DNA of 64,000 nucleotides from Marinomonas spartinae (GCF_016461715.1 NZ_JAEMUI010000001.1:1-64000); one strand, 5' to 3'. Positions 9,441-19,038 are shown, counted from the first letter of the stretch. The notes: a model not told the origin generated them from the letters alone. A program made the numbers and translations.

Positions 9441-10325
9441 TTATAAAAGACGTTTCACATCCACGGAGACCGCTAGCTGTTGTGAGCCTCCGCCCTCGAA
9501 GATGACGCCTTGAAGTGGGGTGACGTCTGCATAGTCTCGTCCCCATGCGGTCACGATATGTTTGTCGTTTGGCATGACGTCGTTAGTGGGATCAAATTCA
9601 ACCCATCCAAGCTCGGGAACGAAGATGGAAAACCATGCATGGGAGGCATCGGCTCCCACTAGTTTCTCTTGTCCTGGTGGCGGTAAGGTTTCTAAGTAGC
9701 CGCTCATATAGCGTGCTGGTATGCCCACTGAGCGTAGGCAGCCAATGGCTAAGTGGGCAAAATCCTGACAGACACCACTGCGCTGTTTTAATACCTGTTC
9801 AAGTGGTGTTGCGACGGTTGTAGTGGAGGGATCAAACTTAAATTCCGTGAAGATTTTATGAGTGAATTCCAAAGCGGCTTTTATCAGTGGTTTATCATCG
9901 CTAAAAGTGCTTTGCGCATAGGCTTTTAGCTCTTCTGAGCGACGAATTTGTGAGGAGTCCATTAAGAATTCTTTTGCCATGCGCATTTGAGGAGTCATGG
10001 GCATTTTTAAGTTCGCGCGCAGTTGCCCGCAAGTGGTGGTGTTATTCTGTTGCCATAAGGTGAGATCAATTGGAAAGATCTCAAAGTCACTTAATACATC
10101 GATAACCAGCTTTTTATGGGCCTCTTGGATTGAGAAGTAAAAGGTCTGGTTGCCAAAATAATCCTTACCTTCGTTGCGATACACTGGTGGTGGGTTGATT
10201 TGTACTCTTTGGTTTAAGCAACGTTGGTTGTGCGTGTCTCGTGGCAACAAATGGGCCATGTTATAGCACAAGCTAACGGGCGCTCCATAGGTGTAGGTGG
10301 TGATGTGTCTGACTCGATATCTCAT
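9441..10325 (-). CDS. Transglutaminase-like cysteine peptidase, small type
   Basis: About 294 residues. The N-terminal part (MRYRVRHITTYTYGAPVSL) is the bacterial transglutaminase-like N-terminal domain. The papain-like core carries the catalytic Cys in GVCQDFAHLAIGCLR, the His in ASHAWFSIFVP and the Asp in WVEFDPTND. No signal peptide is seen, so it is likely cytoplasmic. I chose the ATG at 10325 over an upstream TTG because it makes an ATGA overlap with the preceding gene's stop and matches the family N-terminus. It is the last gene of the five-gene operon and probably cleaves or transfers an amide or isopeptide bond in the product of the neighbouring ATP-grasp enzymes; that role is inferred from context. 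Confidence 0.9.
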   Translation of the reverse strand: MRYRVRHITTYTYGAPVSLCYNMAHLLPRDTHNQRCLNQRVQINPPPVYRNEGKDYFGNQTFYFSIQEAHKKLVIDVLSDFEIFPIDLTLWQQNNTTTCGQLRANLKMPMTPQMRMAKEFLMDSSQIRRSEELKAYAQSTFSDDKPLIKAALEFTHKIFTEFKFDPSTTTVATPLEQVLKQRSGVCQDFAHLAIGCLRSVGIPARYMSGYLETLPPPGQEKLVGADASHAWFSIFVPELGWVEFDPTNDVMPNDKHIVTAWGRDYADVTPLQGVIFEGGGSQQLAVSVDVKRLL

Positions 10326-12913
10326 AAGCTGGTTTCCCAATTTGCCATGGAAAGAGGTTGCGGTCCTTCTGTATGGTCAAAATATTTATCGCTGATTAGC
10401 ACGGTAAATTGCTCAAGTTGTTCTAAAAGTTGCGTCATCAGGCTTTCAAGTTCTGTCCGTGTGTTGGTGGCTCTATCGACCGCTGCTAGGACTTCCAAGT
10501 CTGCTAATTGAATATCGGTTAACGATTTTATGACTAAGCGGTTTTCCGGACTGAGACCCGCAGCTGGCACATCGTTACGGGGGAGTTCTTGAATGTACTT
10601 ACGCAGCTGATCCACTTGATAAATCAAGGATCTTGGATTGGTGCCATCGATCATTAATAAATCGAGCCCATACGCAACCCGTGAACGATTACGATAACGC
10701 CGACGGAAAGAAATTAAGGCTTCTACACTTAACAGCACGGATTCGAGTATTTGTTGTTGTTCAGGCTCTGCTAGCGACTTGGTTAAGGCGGCGCGTAATA
10801 GCGTAGCAGTTTGGATGGCACGTTCTGTGCGGCGGCCAATTTCTTGAAAAGTCCAGTCCAATCCGCGCAGCATACTTTCGTGGTTTAACCCAGACAGAGC
10901 TAACAAGGAGGTGACTAGGCTGTCCAAAGATTCTTCCGGCGCTGAGGGTAAACCATTAGTATACGCACGATCTAACTCGTGAATATGATCGCGCAGTTCG
11001 TTGATGATAATTCGCGTGTCCGCTGAGAGCATCTCTTTAACCTGTTCGCCACAATTAAGCATGGCGTGTAGGTTCGCTTTGACCGATCCTGGGCGTTTGC
11101 CATCAATGATGATGGAAATCAGCTCTTTGTCTGGATTGGTAATCATCTCATCATCGGCCTTGGTAAAACCTGGCAGACAACCTGTTTGTCGGGAAGCCAT
11201 TTCCAGTAAGAGGCGACGACTCTCGATGGGGAGTGGATCGATGCCATTCATTTGTTTAAAAAGTGTCCTTAACAGGCGCATGCTGATTTCCGCACGTTCT
11301 GCGTAGCGTCCCATCCAGAATAAGTTCTCGACCACACGGCTGGGTAAGTTGGTTTGTACCGCTTCATCGTGCAGAATGGCTTGGTCGTTACTGGCGATCT
11401 TATTTGATAGGGGTTGTGTGGACAGCACCCAGGTGTCTTTTGATTTGGACTTGGACAAATTAGAGACGATCATGTCGTCGTGACTCTGGCTGACACGGGA
11501 CAATCCGCCAGGCATGACGTTATAACCGTCTTGATCAGACATGGTAAACCCGCGAAGCATGGTGGGCGCTGCTTGCAATTGGCCATTATCAAAAATGGGG
11601 GAAATAGCGCCAGGAATATAGCTTTGCGCCACATATAAATGGGGGGCTTTTTTGACCTTTTTGATGGCTTCTTGGCATTGTTTTTCGTCTAAGGTATGGC
11701 CATAGATGCTTTTGTTATCTGCCCGTCTGCTAATCGGTTTGATAATAAGCTGGTTAATATGGCTGGCAATATACTCCAGATCTATGGGATCACCTGCCCA
11801 CCAAGTCTGTACGGAAGGTAACGTTAATTGTTGGCCCGTCAAGAATTGACTGATGGCTGGCAAGTATTTTAAGAAAACAGGTGATTCTAATAAGCCACTG
11901 CCCAGTGGGTTCGCCAGAACCACGTTACCCGCTCGAGCGACCTCTAATAAACCTGGCACCCCTAATATGGAGTCGGCACGCAGTTCTGCTTGGTCACAGT
12001 AGGCATCTTCAACACGGCGAAGAATGACATCAACCCTGGCTAAGCCGTTGAGGGATTTCATCCAGACAGCCCCATTACGAACTGTCAAGTCACTACCCTG
12101 AACCAAGGGAAAACCCATATAGTTGGCCAAATAGGCTTGTTCAAAATAGCTACTGCTGTAAGCGCCGGGTGTTAGCACAACAATGCGTGGAGTATCTGTC
12201 CAATCGCTGGCAAGTTTCGATAGCATGCCTTTGAATGTCTGGAAAAAATGAGAGATCCGCTGTACCTGATTATCGCGAAACAGAACGGGCAAAATCCGTG
12301 AAATAACCGCACGATTTTCCAACGCATACCCTGCACCATTAGGGACTTGGGTGCGATCTCCGATAACATGGAAAAGTCCATTTTTATCCCGAACCAAGTC
12401 AACAGCATGCAGTAATAGATCGTGTTGCCCAGGAGTGGTGATGTTATGGCATGGGCGAAGAAAATCAGGGTGTCCAAAAATAATCTCGGCAGGAATTGTG
12501 CCGCTTTTGAGCAGTTCCTGCGGGCCATAAAGGTCTTTATAAATTAAGTCAAACAAGGCGGAGCGTTGCTTAAGCCCTGTTTCTATTAGGCTCCAGTCAG
12601 CACTTTCGATGATGTTTGGAATCAGATCTAGCTCCCACACGCTAGGCGTGAGGGGGTCACTAGATAAATTATATGTTGCACCATCTTCGCGAAGTATGCG
12701 TTGTACACGTCGCTCGCTTTCTATGCGTCCTTCTGGACCCAATTTTTTTACGTTAGCCAATACGTCCTGCCAATGAGGACGTGGTTGACGATCTTCTTTA
12801 AAAGCCTCGTCATAAGCATTGATCGGTTGATCGTAGCTGGAAAAAGTTGGCGCCTTAGTGGTGCTAGAAGCATCCACTGTTGGCGCGGTAAGAAGACCTG
12901 TCTGAGATTGCAT
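10322..12913 (-). CDS. Circularly permuted ATP-grasp fused to alpha-E domain
   Basis: An 863-residue fusion. Residues of about 55-500 are a circularly permuted type 2 ATP-grasp domain (RRVEDAYCDQAELRADS, LGVPGLLEVARAGNVVLANPLG, LIIKPISRR). Residues of about 525-835 are an alpha-helical alpha-E domain (VVENLFWMGRYAERAE). The same two modules occur as separate proteins at 17260-18717 and 16313-17257, so the operon holds two divergent copies of the pair. The ATP-grasp half lacks the Gly-rich ESGGYGML segment seen in the free-standing copy; the equivalent stretch is RRADNKSIYG, suggesting different nucleotide handling or loss of ligase activity. Its stop overlaps the next gene by 4 nt, and 28 nt separate it from the large transglutaminase gene upstream. 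Confidence 0.92.
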   Translation of the reverse strand: MQSQTGLLTAPTVDASSTTKAPTFSSYDQPINAYDEAFKEDRQPRPHWQDVLANVKKLGPEGRIESERRVQRILREDGATYNLSSDPLTPSVWELDLIPNIIESADWSLIETGLKQRSALFDLIYKDLYGPQELLKSGTIPAEIIFGHPDFLRPCHNITTPGQHDLLLHAVDLVRDKNGLFHVIGDRTQVPNGAGYALENRAVISRILPVLFRDNQVQRISHFFQTFKGMLSKLASDWTDTPRIVVLTPGAYSSSYFEQAYLANYMGFPLVQGSDLTVRNGAVWMKSLNGLARVDVILRRVEDAYCDQAELRADSILGVPGLLEVARAGNVVLANPLGSGLLESPVFLKYLPAISQFLTGQQLTLPSVQTWWAGDPIDLEYIASHINQLIIKPISRRADNKSIYGHTLDEKQCQEAIKKVKKAPHLYVAQSYIPGAISPIFDNGQLQAAPTMLRGFTMSDQDGYNVMPGGLSRVSQSHDDMIVSNLSKSKSKDTWVLSTQPLSNKIASNDQAILHDEAVQTNLPSRVVENLFWMGRYAERAEISMRLLRTLFKQMNGIDPLPIESRRLLLEMASRQTGCLPGFTKADDEMITNPDKELISIIIDGKRPGSVKANLHAMLNCGEQVKEMLSADTRIIINELRDHIHELDRAYTNGLPSAPEESLDSLVTSLLALSGLNHESMLRGLDWTFQEIGRRTERAIQTATLLRAALTKSLAEPEQQQILESVLLSVEALISFRRRYRNRSRVAYGLDLLMIDGTNPRSLIYQVDQLRKYIQELPRNDVPAAGLSPENRLVIKSLTDIQLADLEVLAAVDRATNTRTELESLMTQLLEQLEQFTVLISDKYFDHTEGPQPLSMANWETSL

Positions 12914-12941
12914 AATACGTTGAGCCTAAGGTAAAAAAATA

Positions 12942-15900
12942 TCAGAGCGTATTATACTGCTTACGCAAGTCTAATGTATGCGGATATTCATTTATTGGTT
13001 CTTCCGCAGGTGGGGCCATTGGGCGCGGCTCGTCTCCATTTGGGTAAAAGGAACGTAACGCACTAAAGGCGGGTGGAGGCGACAAGGTGCCTTGAGTGAA
13101 GCCATGATCCCAAAAACGGTTGACTCGTCGGGCTTCCGCTTCGTTGCTGTTGACTGGCAAGGTCTCATAAGTCCGGCCACCAGGATGAGAGACATGGTAG
13201 GTGCAGCCGCCAACAGATAGACCGTTCCAGGTATCGATCAAGTCAAAGACTAAGGGCGTATCGACACCTAAGGTTGGGTGTAACGCGGAAGGCGGTGCCC
13301 ATGCTTTATAACGAACAGCCCCGACAAATTCCCCTTTGCGACCTGTAGAGCGAATTGGTACACGACGGCCATTACAGCTGAGCACGTAACGACCTTCAGT
13401 CAAACCGGAGAGTTTGACTTGCAAACGTTCAACGGAGGAGTCAACGTAACGTGCGGTGCCTGATCCGGTGATTTCTTCTCCAAGAACATGCCAAGGCTCG
13501 ATGGCCCAGCGCAATTCTATTTCCACATCATCAATGCGTTTTCGTCCATAATGTGGGAAGCGGAACTCTTCAAAAGGCGCTAGCCATTCCAGTTTGAAAG
13601 GGAAACCATGATTTTGTAGATCTTCCACGACTTCTTTGACATCTTGCCAAACAAAGTGCGGCAGCATGAATTTATCGTGTAGGCTGGTACCCCAGCGTAC
13701 TAATGGTTTTTTGTAAGGTTCCTTCCAGAAGCGTGCCACCAAGCAGCGTAACAACAGCATTTGCACTAATGACATGTGTGGATGGGGCGGCATTTCAAAA
13801 CCACGAAACTCCAGTAAGCCTTGTCGACCACTGGCAGTACCTGCCGCATAAAGTTTGTCGATACAGAATTCAGAACGGTGAGTGTTGCCTGTGATATCTA
13901 CCAGCAGGTTGCGCATCAAGCGGTCCACCAACCAAGGTTCTTCGACAAACCCTTCGGGCATATTCTGGAAAGCTATTTCCATTTCGTACAAGGCTTCGTC
14001 ACGGCCTTCATCTGGGCGCGGTGCTTGGCTGGTTGGGCCAATGAACATCCCTGAGAAAAGGTAAGACAAGCCAGGGTGATGTTGCCAGAAGGTCACTAAA
14101 CTCTGCAGTAATTCCGGACGACGTAGTAGGGGGCTATCGGCAGGAGTGCGACCACCAAGGGTAACGTGGTTCCCTCCGCCCGTACCCGTGTGCCGCCCAT
14201 CCAGCATGAACTTCTCTGCGCCAAGTCGAGAAAGGTAGGCTTGGTGGTAGAGTGTTTCCGTATTGTGAACCAATTCTTCCCAGCTGGCGGCAGGATGAAT
14301 GTTCACTTCAATGACACCTGGATCAGGGGTGATCAAGAATTTTTGTAAACGCGGATCTTTAGGTGGTTCATAGCCTTCGATAACAACCGGTAAATCCAGT
14401 GTTTTGGCGACCGCTTCAATGTGCTCAAGTACCTCGACAAAATATTCTAGATGAGTCATAGGAGGCATAAATACATGCAAGCGACCATTGCGCGGTTCAA
14501 GACACAGTGTGGTACGAATCACATTTTTCAGTGTTTTTTCCACAGCAGACGGTTTTGCCATAGACACTGTTTGCACTGGCTTTTTAGCGAAATGTTGTTT
14601 GGCAACACTGTCTAATACGGGGTTCTCTTTTTTGTTTGCCAACGGTTGGCGAGGGTCAAATGGGTCCCGTTCTGGAATGCGATCTTCTTCTGCCTGAGCC
14701 GGTAAAGCATTCAGGGGTAGTCGGTAGCCCATTGGGCTATCACCCGGAATGAGGGTGATCACATCACTGCGCATTGGCCAGCGTGAGCTGTTCCAGCGGT
14801 TATTATAGGCATCGAATTCGAGTGGCAGAATATAACCTGTTACGGTACTTAACCCTCGGCTTAGCAGTTTTGCCAGACGGCGGCGTTCTAAATCGTCTTT
14901 TAAGTCCGCTTTGGTGGGGTCGGCATCCGCAGGAAGGGATTGTTCCATCCACAAATAGTAGAGTGTGTCTTCATAGGTGCTTTGTAGGTACTGTTTGTCC
15001 AACGCGAGCTTGTCGCACAGTAGTTCGCCGAATGCCTGCGCATCAGCGATAGTGTGCTGGTAATCTTTATCGACTCTGGCAAGGTATTTTGGGTCGCCCC
15101 ATAGTGGCTCACCGTCAGTGCGCCAAAAACACCCAAGGGCCCACCGTGGCACCTCTTCTCCTGGATACCACTTGCCTTGTCCATAATGTAGCAAGCCATT
15201 TGCCCCGAACTCTTGCTTCATTCTAAGCAAGAGGTCTTTTGCTAACTTAAGTTTTTCGGCACCTAGCGCACCAGTGTTCCATTGTTCTGAGTCCATATCA
15301 TCAATGGAGACGAAGGTTGGCTCGCCTCCCATGGTGAGACGAACATCGCCATTTTCCAATTCCTTATCGACCGCATAGCCAAGGGCTTTTATGGTCTCCC
15401 ATTCCCCTTCTGCATAGGGTTTAGTGACCCGTGGGTCTTCGTGAATGCGTGTGACAATATTGCTGTAGCTGAATTCGCACTCACATTCATCAATAAACCC
15501 AGTAATGGGGGCCGCAGAAGCGGGTTCAGGGGTACAAGCTAAGGGAATATGCCCTTCGCCAGCGAATAAGCCCGATGTAGGGTCCAGTCCTACCCAGCCA
15601 GCACCGGGTAGATAGACTTCACACCAAGCATGTAAGTCGGTGAAATCTTCTTCAGGCCCGGATGGGCCATCGAGTGCTTTGATGTCGGCGGTGAGCTGTA
15701 CCAGGTAGCCCGAGGCAAAACGAGCGGCGAGTCCAAGACTGCGTAGAATTTGCACAAGCAACCAAGATGTATCTCGGCATGAGCCTTTTTTTAAGGTGAG
15801 TGTTTCTTCACAGGTTTGTACACCCGGTTCGAGACGAATTCCGTAACCGATCTCTCCCGCTAGGCGACTGTTTATGGACACCAGAAAGTCGTTAATCGGG

Positions 15901-16316
15901 GTATTTTTTCGGTCTACCGTAGAGAGCCATTTGTCCAATAGGGGGCAAGACTCGGTGACTTGTAAATAGGGCTCTAGTTCGCGTTTTAATGCCTTATCGT
16001 AGGCAAAAGGGTACTCTTCTGCATAACTTTCCACAAAAAAATCGAACGGGTTGATAACCGTCATATCGGCTATTACTTCAACCATAAATTCCAGTTTGTT
16101 GGTCTTTTCTGGGAAGACAAGTCGCGTTTGAAAGTTGCCAAAAGGGTCTTGCTGTATGTTTATAAAATGTTTTTCAGGGAGTACTTTTAACGAATAATCA
16201 TGAATTTTTGTTCGTGAATGCGCCGCAGGGCGCAAGCGTAATACATGAGGTGACACATTGATAAATCGGTCAAATTCGTAGGTCGTTTTGTGTTGTATCG
16301 CGACTCGAATGGTCAT
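12942..16316 (-). CDS. Large transglutaminase-like protein with DUF2126 domain
   Basis: An 1124-residue protein. Residues 1-80 are the transglutaminase-like N-terminal beta domain (TIRVAIQHKTTYEFDRF). The core of about 150-265 carries the catalytic Cys in KKGSCRDTSWLLVQILRSLG, the His in DLHAWCEVYLPGAGW and the Asp in VGLDPTSG. The remaining 800 residues match the large DUF2126 region (LTMGGEPTFVSIDD, LDGRHTGTGGGNHVTLGG, EFRGFEMPPHPHMSLVQ), whose conserved His, Asp and Gly patches suggest an enzymatic fold of its own. No export signal is present. It starts by an ATGA overlap with the alpha-E gene, showing tight coupling. In other genomes this gene family travels with ATP-grasp and alpha-E genes; the product of the pathway is not established. 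Confidence 0.93.
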   Translation of the reverse strand: MTIRVAIQHKTTYEFDRFINVSPHVLRLRPAAHSRTKIHDYSLKVLPEKHFINIQQDPFGNFQTRLVFPEKTNKLEFMVEVIADMTVINPFDFFVESYAEEYPFAYDKALKRELEPYLQVTESCPLLDKWLSTVDRKNTPINDFLVSINSRLAGEIGYGIRLEPGVQTCEETLTLKKGSCRDTSWLLVQILRSLGLAARFASGYLVQLTADIKALDGPSGPEEDFTDLHAWCEVYLPGAGWVGLDPTSGLFAGEGHIPLACTPEPASAAPITGFIDECECEFSYSNIVTRIHEDPRVTKPYAEGEWETIKALGYAVDKELENGDVRLTMGGEPTFVSIDDMDSEQWNTGALGAEKLKLAKDLLLRMKQEFGANGLLHYGQGKWYPGEEVPRWALGCFWRTDGEPLWGDPKYLARVDKDYQHTIADAQAFGELLCDKLALDKQYLQSTYEDTLYYLWMEQSLPADADPTKADLKDDLERRRLAKLLSRGLSTVTGYILPLEFDAYNNRWNSSRWPMRSDVITLIPGDSPMGYRLPLNALPAQAEEDRIPERDPFDPRQPLANKKENPVLDSVAKQHFAKKPVQTVSMAKPSAVEKTLKNVIRTTLCLEPRNGRLHVFMPPMTHLEYFVEVLEHIEAVAKTLDLPVVIEGYEPPKDPRLQKFLITPDPGVIEVNIHPAASWEELVHNTETLYHQAYLSRLGAEKFMLDGRHTGTGGGNHVTLGGRTPADSPLLRRPELLQSLVTFWQHHPGLSYLFSGMFIGPTSQAPRPDEGRDEALYEMEIAFQNMPEGFVEEPWLVDRLMRNLLVDITGNTHRSEFCIDKLYAAGTASGRQGLLEFRGFEMPPHPHMSLVQMLLLRCLVARFWKEPYKKPLVRWGTSLHDKFMLPHFVWQDVKEVVEDLQNHGFPFKLEWLAPFEEFRFPHYGRKRIDDVEIELRWAIEPWHVLGEEITGSGTARYVDSSVERLQVKLSGLTEGRYVLSCNGRRVPIRSTGRKGEFVGAVRYKAWAPPSALHPTLGVDTPLVFDLIDTWNGLSVGGCTYHVSHPGGRTYETLPVNSNEAEARRVNRFWDHGFTQGTLSPPPAFSALRSFYPNGDEPRPMAPPAEEPINEYPHTLDLRKQYNTL

Positions 16317-17257
16317 GCAGCGTCTCCTTGCCGAAAATGAAACCAGTTCTCGGTAATCTGGTGGTTTATTTCGATAAGATCTAACTGAAAGTCATTAAGG
16401 TAGTCATGAAACTTTTCATTCAAATCTTCTGAGCGTTCTATTGGATATTCGTAGCCGTAAAGTTTATCTACCTTAGCAGTAATGATGCCGGAGCGAGGTA
16501 ATTTAGAGGCCGCTTCACGAATCTGCTCCAGGCAGTATGACAGTGTTCGTGGGAAAAACGGGTCTCGCAGTAAAAAGGTCACGGCTTTGGCTCCATTGAT
16601 AGAGGTTCGCACTGTGCGGCGATAATCCAAATACGCACTTTGCGATTTTAGCACTTTGGCCCATACCACTTGGCCCAGTCGCACGCTTTCTTCGGCTTCG
16701 GATTGCAACATTAAAGATACCGCAGCATCAATGATACGCGTATTCATGTCGGCACGCTCTAAATAACGTCCCATGATAAGAAATTGCCATCCGGAATCTC
16801 GAGTCATCGTCCCGGCAAGTAGGCCGATGATTTTTTGACAGCCTTCAATAATGGTGTTGAGAAAGTCGTGACGGCCAGAACGGTTGATGCCCTGCTTGAT
16901 ATTTTGGCGCGCATACATATCCAGCTCGTTGATCAGTTCCCACATTTCCTCTGGTACCACATCACGGGTGGTACGAATATTTTCTCGAACCATTTTCAGC
17001 GATGAGAGCATAGAGCTTGCATTGGTATCGTCTGCTAATAAGAATTTTACGACATTACGTTCGTCTTTTACCTTGTAGCGTTGTTCAAATTGTTCGGTGC
17101 CACTGTTGATTTCGATGAGGTTATACCATGAAATTTTGATGTCTCTTGGTAAGTCAAAAAGGAGTTCATCGTATACTCTAACTAAGCGGGCGGTGTTTTC
17201 GGCACGTTCTAAGTAACGACCAGCCCAAAATAAACGTTCTGCGACTCTGGATAACAT
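16313..17257 (-). CDS. Alpha-E domain protein
   Basis: About 314 residues, almost wholly alpha-helical, starting MLSRVAERLFWAGRYLERAE, the hallmark N-terminus of alpha-E (DUF403) proteins. Repeated Arg/Glu-rich helices (GRYLERADMNTRIID, SAYLDYRRTVRTS) run the length of the protein. A longer frame begins at a TTG at 17287, but the ATG at 17257 has an AAAGGGGC ribosome-binding site and the family N-terminus, so I use it; it starts 2 nt after the upstream stop. The function is unknown. Strict association with circularly permuted ATP-grasp enzymes implies a partner or substrate-carrier role. Confidence 0.93.
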   Translation of the reverse strand: MLSRVAERLFWAGRYLERAENTARLVRVYDELLFDLPRDIKISWYNLIEINSGTEQFEQRYKVKDERNVVKFLLADDTNASSMLSSLKMVRENIRTTRDVVPEEMWELINELDMYARQNIKQGINRSGRHDFLNTIIEGCQKIIGLLAGTMTRDSGWQFLIMGRYLERADMNTRIIDAAVSLMLQSEAEESVRLGQVVWAKVLKSQSAYLDYRRTVRTSINGAKAVTFLLRDPFFPRTLSYCLEQIREAASKLPRSGIITAKVDKLYGYEYPIERSEDLNEKFHDYLNDFQLDLIEINHQITENWFHFRQGDAA

Positions 17258-17259
17258 AA

Positions 17260-18717
17260 TTAGCGCCCCTTTGTTTCGACGATCCAAGTATCTTTACTAC
17301 CACCACCTTGTGACGAATTGACGACCAAAGAGCCTTTTTTCATCGCGACTCGTGTCAGTCCACCTGTGGTCACATAGGTGTCTTTGCTCTGCAAAATAAA
17401 GGGACGTAAATCCAGATGGCGTGGCTCTAAGCTGCCTTTGGCAACTAATGTTGGCGAGGTGGACAGTTTCAGTGTTGGTTGAGCAATGTAGTTGCGAGGA
17501 TTCGCTTCTATCAGTTCTGCAAATAGAGCTTGGTCTTTCTTCGTAGAATGTGGCCCCACTAGCATCCCATAGCCGCCAGACTCGTTGGCAGGTTTGACAA
17601 CCAAACTGTCCAAGTTTGCTAACACATAGGCCCGTTGCTCAGGGTCTTCGCACAAGAATGTCTCGACATTTTTAAGAATAGGCTCCTCTTTTAAGTAGTA
17701 GCGGATGATGTCTGGTACATAGGCATAGACAACTTTGTCATCTGCTACCCCTGCTCCTGGTGCATTTGCTAAAGCGACATTGCCTTTTCTCCAAGCTCGC
17801 ATCAAACCTGGAACACCTAATACGGAGTCTGGGTGGAAGGCTTCAGGGTCTAGGAATAAATCATCAATACGACGGTAAATAACATCGACTAACGCTGGTC
17901 CATTAATGGTTTTCATATAGACACAGTCGTCATGATTATCGACGTATAAATCGCTACCCTCTACCAATTCTACTCCCATCTGTTGAGCCAAAAAGGCATG
18001 TTCAAAATAGGCTGAATTGTAAATCCCCGGCGTCATGACGACGATTTCTGGGTCTTCTATGTCTCTGGGGGATAGTGCCGCTAAGGTATCAAATAACTGG
18101 GATGTATAAGAGTCGATTGGCAGAATACTGTCGTTTTCAAATAGTTCCGGAAGCACACGTTTGGTAATCGCGCGGTTTTCGATCATGTAGGAGACGCCAG
18201 AAGGGACGCGTAAATTGTCTTCGAGAACATAAAACTCGCCACCTTCATCGCGCACCAAATCGGTGCCGCAAATGTGAGCCCATACCCCATAAGCAGGGGA
18301 GACTCCGATACATTCGGGGCGAAAATTTTTAGATTCTTTGATGATGTGCTCTGGGATAATGCCGTCTTTAATAACCTGTTGATCATGATAAAGGTCATCA
18401 ATGAACAAGTTAAGGGCTTTGAGTCGTTGCTTTAGGCCTGCTTCTGCAACGCGCCAGTCTTTGGCGTCTATGGTTCTTGGTACGATATCGAAGGGCCAAG
18501 CTCGGTCAATGTTGCCTTCTTCAGTGTAAACGGTAAAGCTGATGCCCATTTCTTGTATGGTGGCTTCGGCCATGAGCTTTCTTTTTTCAAGCTCTTCTGC
18601 TGATAAACTATCTAGATAGCCAAGTAATTGCTTGGCGGGGGGTCTGGGCTTGCCTTTACTATCAATTAATTCGTCAAAAAAGCCATTTGACTGATACTGG
18701 CTACTCAAATTATCCAT
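17260..18717 (-). CDS. Circularly permuted type 2 ATP-grasp protein
   Basis: A 485-residue cytoplasmic ATP-grasp protein, first gene of the five-gene operon. Family segments visible are FTVYTEEGNIDRAWPFDIVPR, PRDIEDPEIVVMTPGIYNSAYFEH, RRIDDLFLDPEAFHPDS, LGVPGLMRAWRKGNVALANAPG, then the nucleotide-binding VVKPANESGGYGML and the C-terminal LEPRHLDLRPF and GGLTRVA. ATP-grasp enzymes join a carboxylate to an amine through an acyl phosphate, so this is the likely peptide or amide ligase of the system. The fused paralogue at 10322-12913 keeps the fold but not the Gly-rich segment. The operon promoter should lie in the 320-bp region upstream, shared with the divergent monooxygenase. Confidence 0.93.
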   Translation of the reverse strand: MDNLSSQYQSNGFFDELIDSKGKPRPPAKQLLGYLDSLSAEELEKRKLMAEATIQEMGISFTVYTEEGNIDRAWPFDIVPRTIDAKDWRVAEAGLKQRLKALNLFIDDLYHDQQVIKDGIIPEHIIKESKNFRPECIGVSPAYGVWAHICGTDLVRDEGGEFYVLEDNLRVPSGVSYMIENRAITKRVLPELFENDSILPIDSYTSQLFDTLAALSPRDIEDPEIVVMTPGIYNSAYFEHAFLAQQMGVELVEGSDLYVDNHDDCVYMKTINGPALVDVIYRRIDDLFLDPEAFHPDSVLGVPGLMRAWRKGNVALANAPGAGVADDKVVYAYVPDIIRYYLKEEPILKNVETFLCEDPEQRAYVLANLDSLVVKPANESGGYGMLVGPHSTKKDQALFAELIEANPRNYIAQPTLKLSTSPTLVAKGSLEPRHLDLRPFILQSKDTYVTTGGLTRVAMKKGSLVVNSSQGGGSKDTWIVETKGR

Positions 18718-19038
18718 CTAAACCTCGTTCTTTTGTTAATCTGGGGAAAAACTGATTCAAGCGAATGCGATCCTATGCACTTTGTGGTGTCACCCCCATG
18801 CGTAATTGTTATTGTTATTAGGCAAACAGAGTAGAATTATTGCCCTTATTAGTGACATTAGTCGTTAATCGATACAAAAGAAATACAGCAAAGATCACGC
18901 CATGAACAATCTTATTTAACAATAAATAAGTAATTTATTGTTATCGCTTCATGAATTATGACGAAGCGCAACTAATTAACCTGTAAATTGTTTATCATTC
19001 CTATAAGCGATTTTATTAATGACTGTAAGGATTGGTTT
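18718..19038. other. Divergent intergenic region
   Basis: These 321 bases separate the ATP-grasp operon (minus) from the FAD monooxygenase (plus) and must hold promoters for both. The stretch is AT-rich. The only strong structure is the 11-bp inverted repeat at 18917-18943. I see no gene and no clear consensus promoter pair. Confidence 0.6.
18917..18943. promoter_or_regulatory. AT-rich inverted repeat, candidate operator
   Basis: TAACAATAAAT (18917-18927) and ATTTATTGTTA (18933-18943) are perfect complements around a 5-nt spacer. The site lies about 95 bp before the monooxygenase start and about 200 bp before the ATP-grasp start. It has no T tract and no gene to terminate, so a protein-binding site is more likely than a terminator. 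The regulator is not in this window. Confidence 0.4.
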
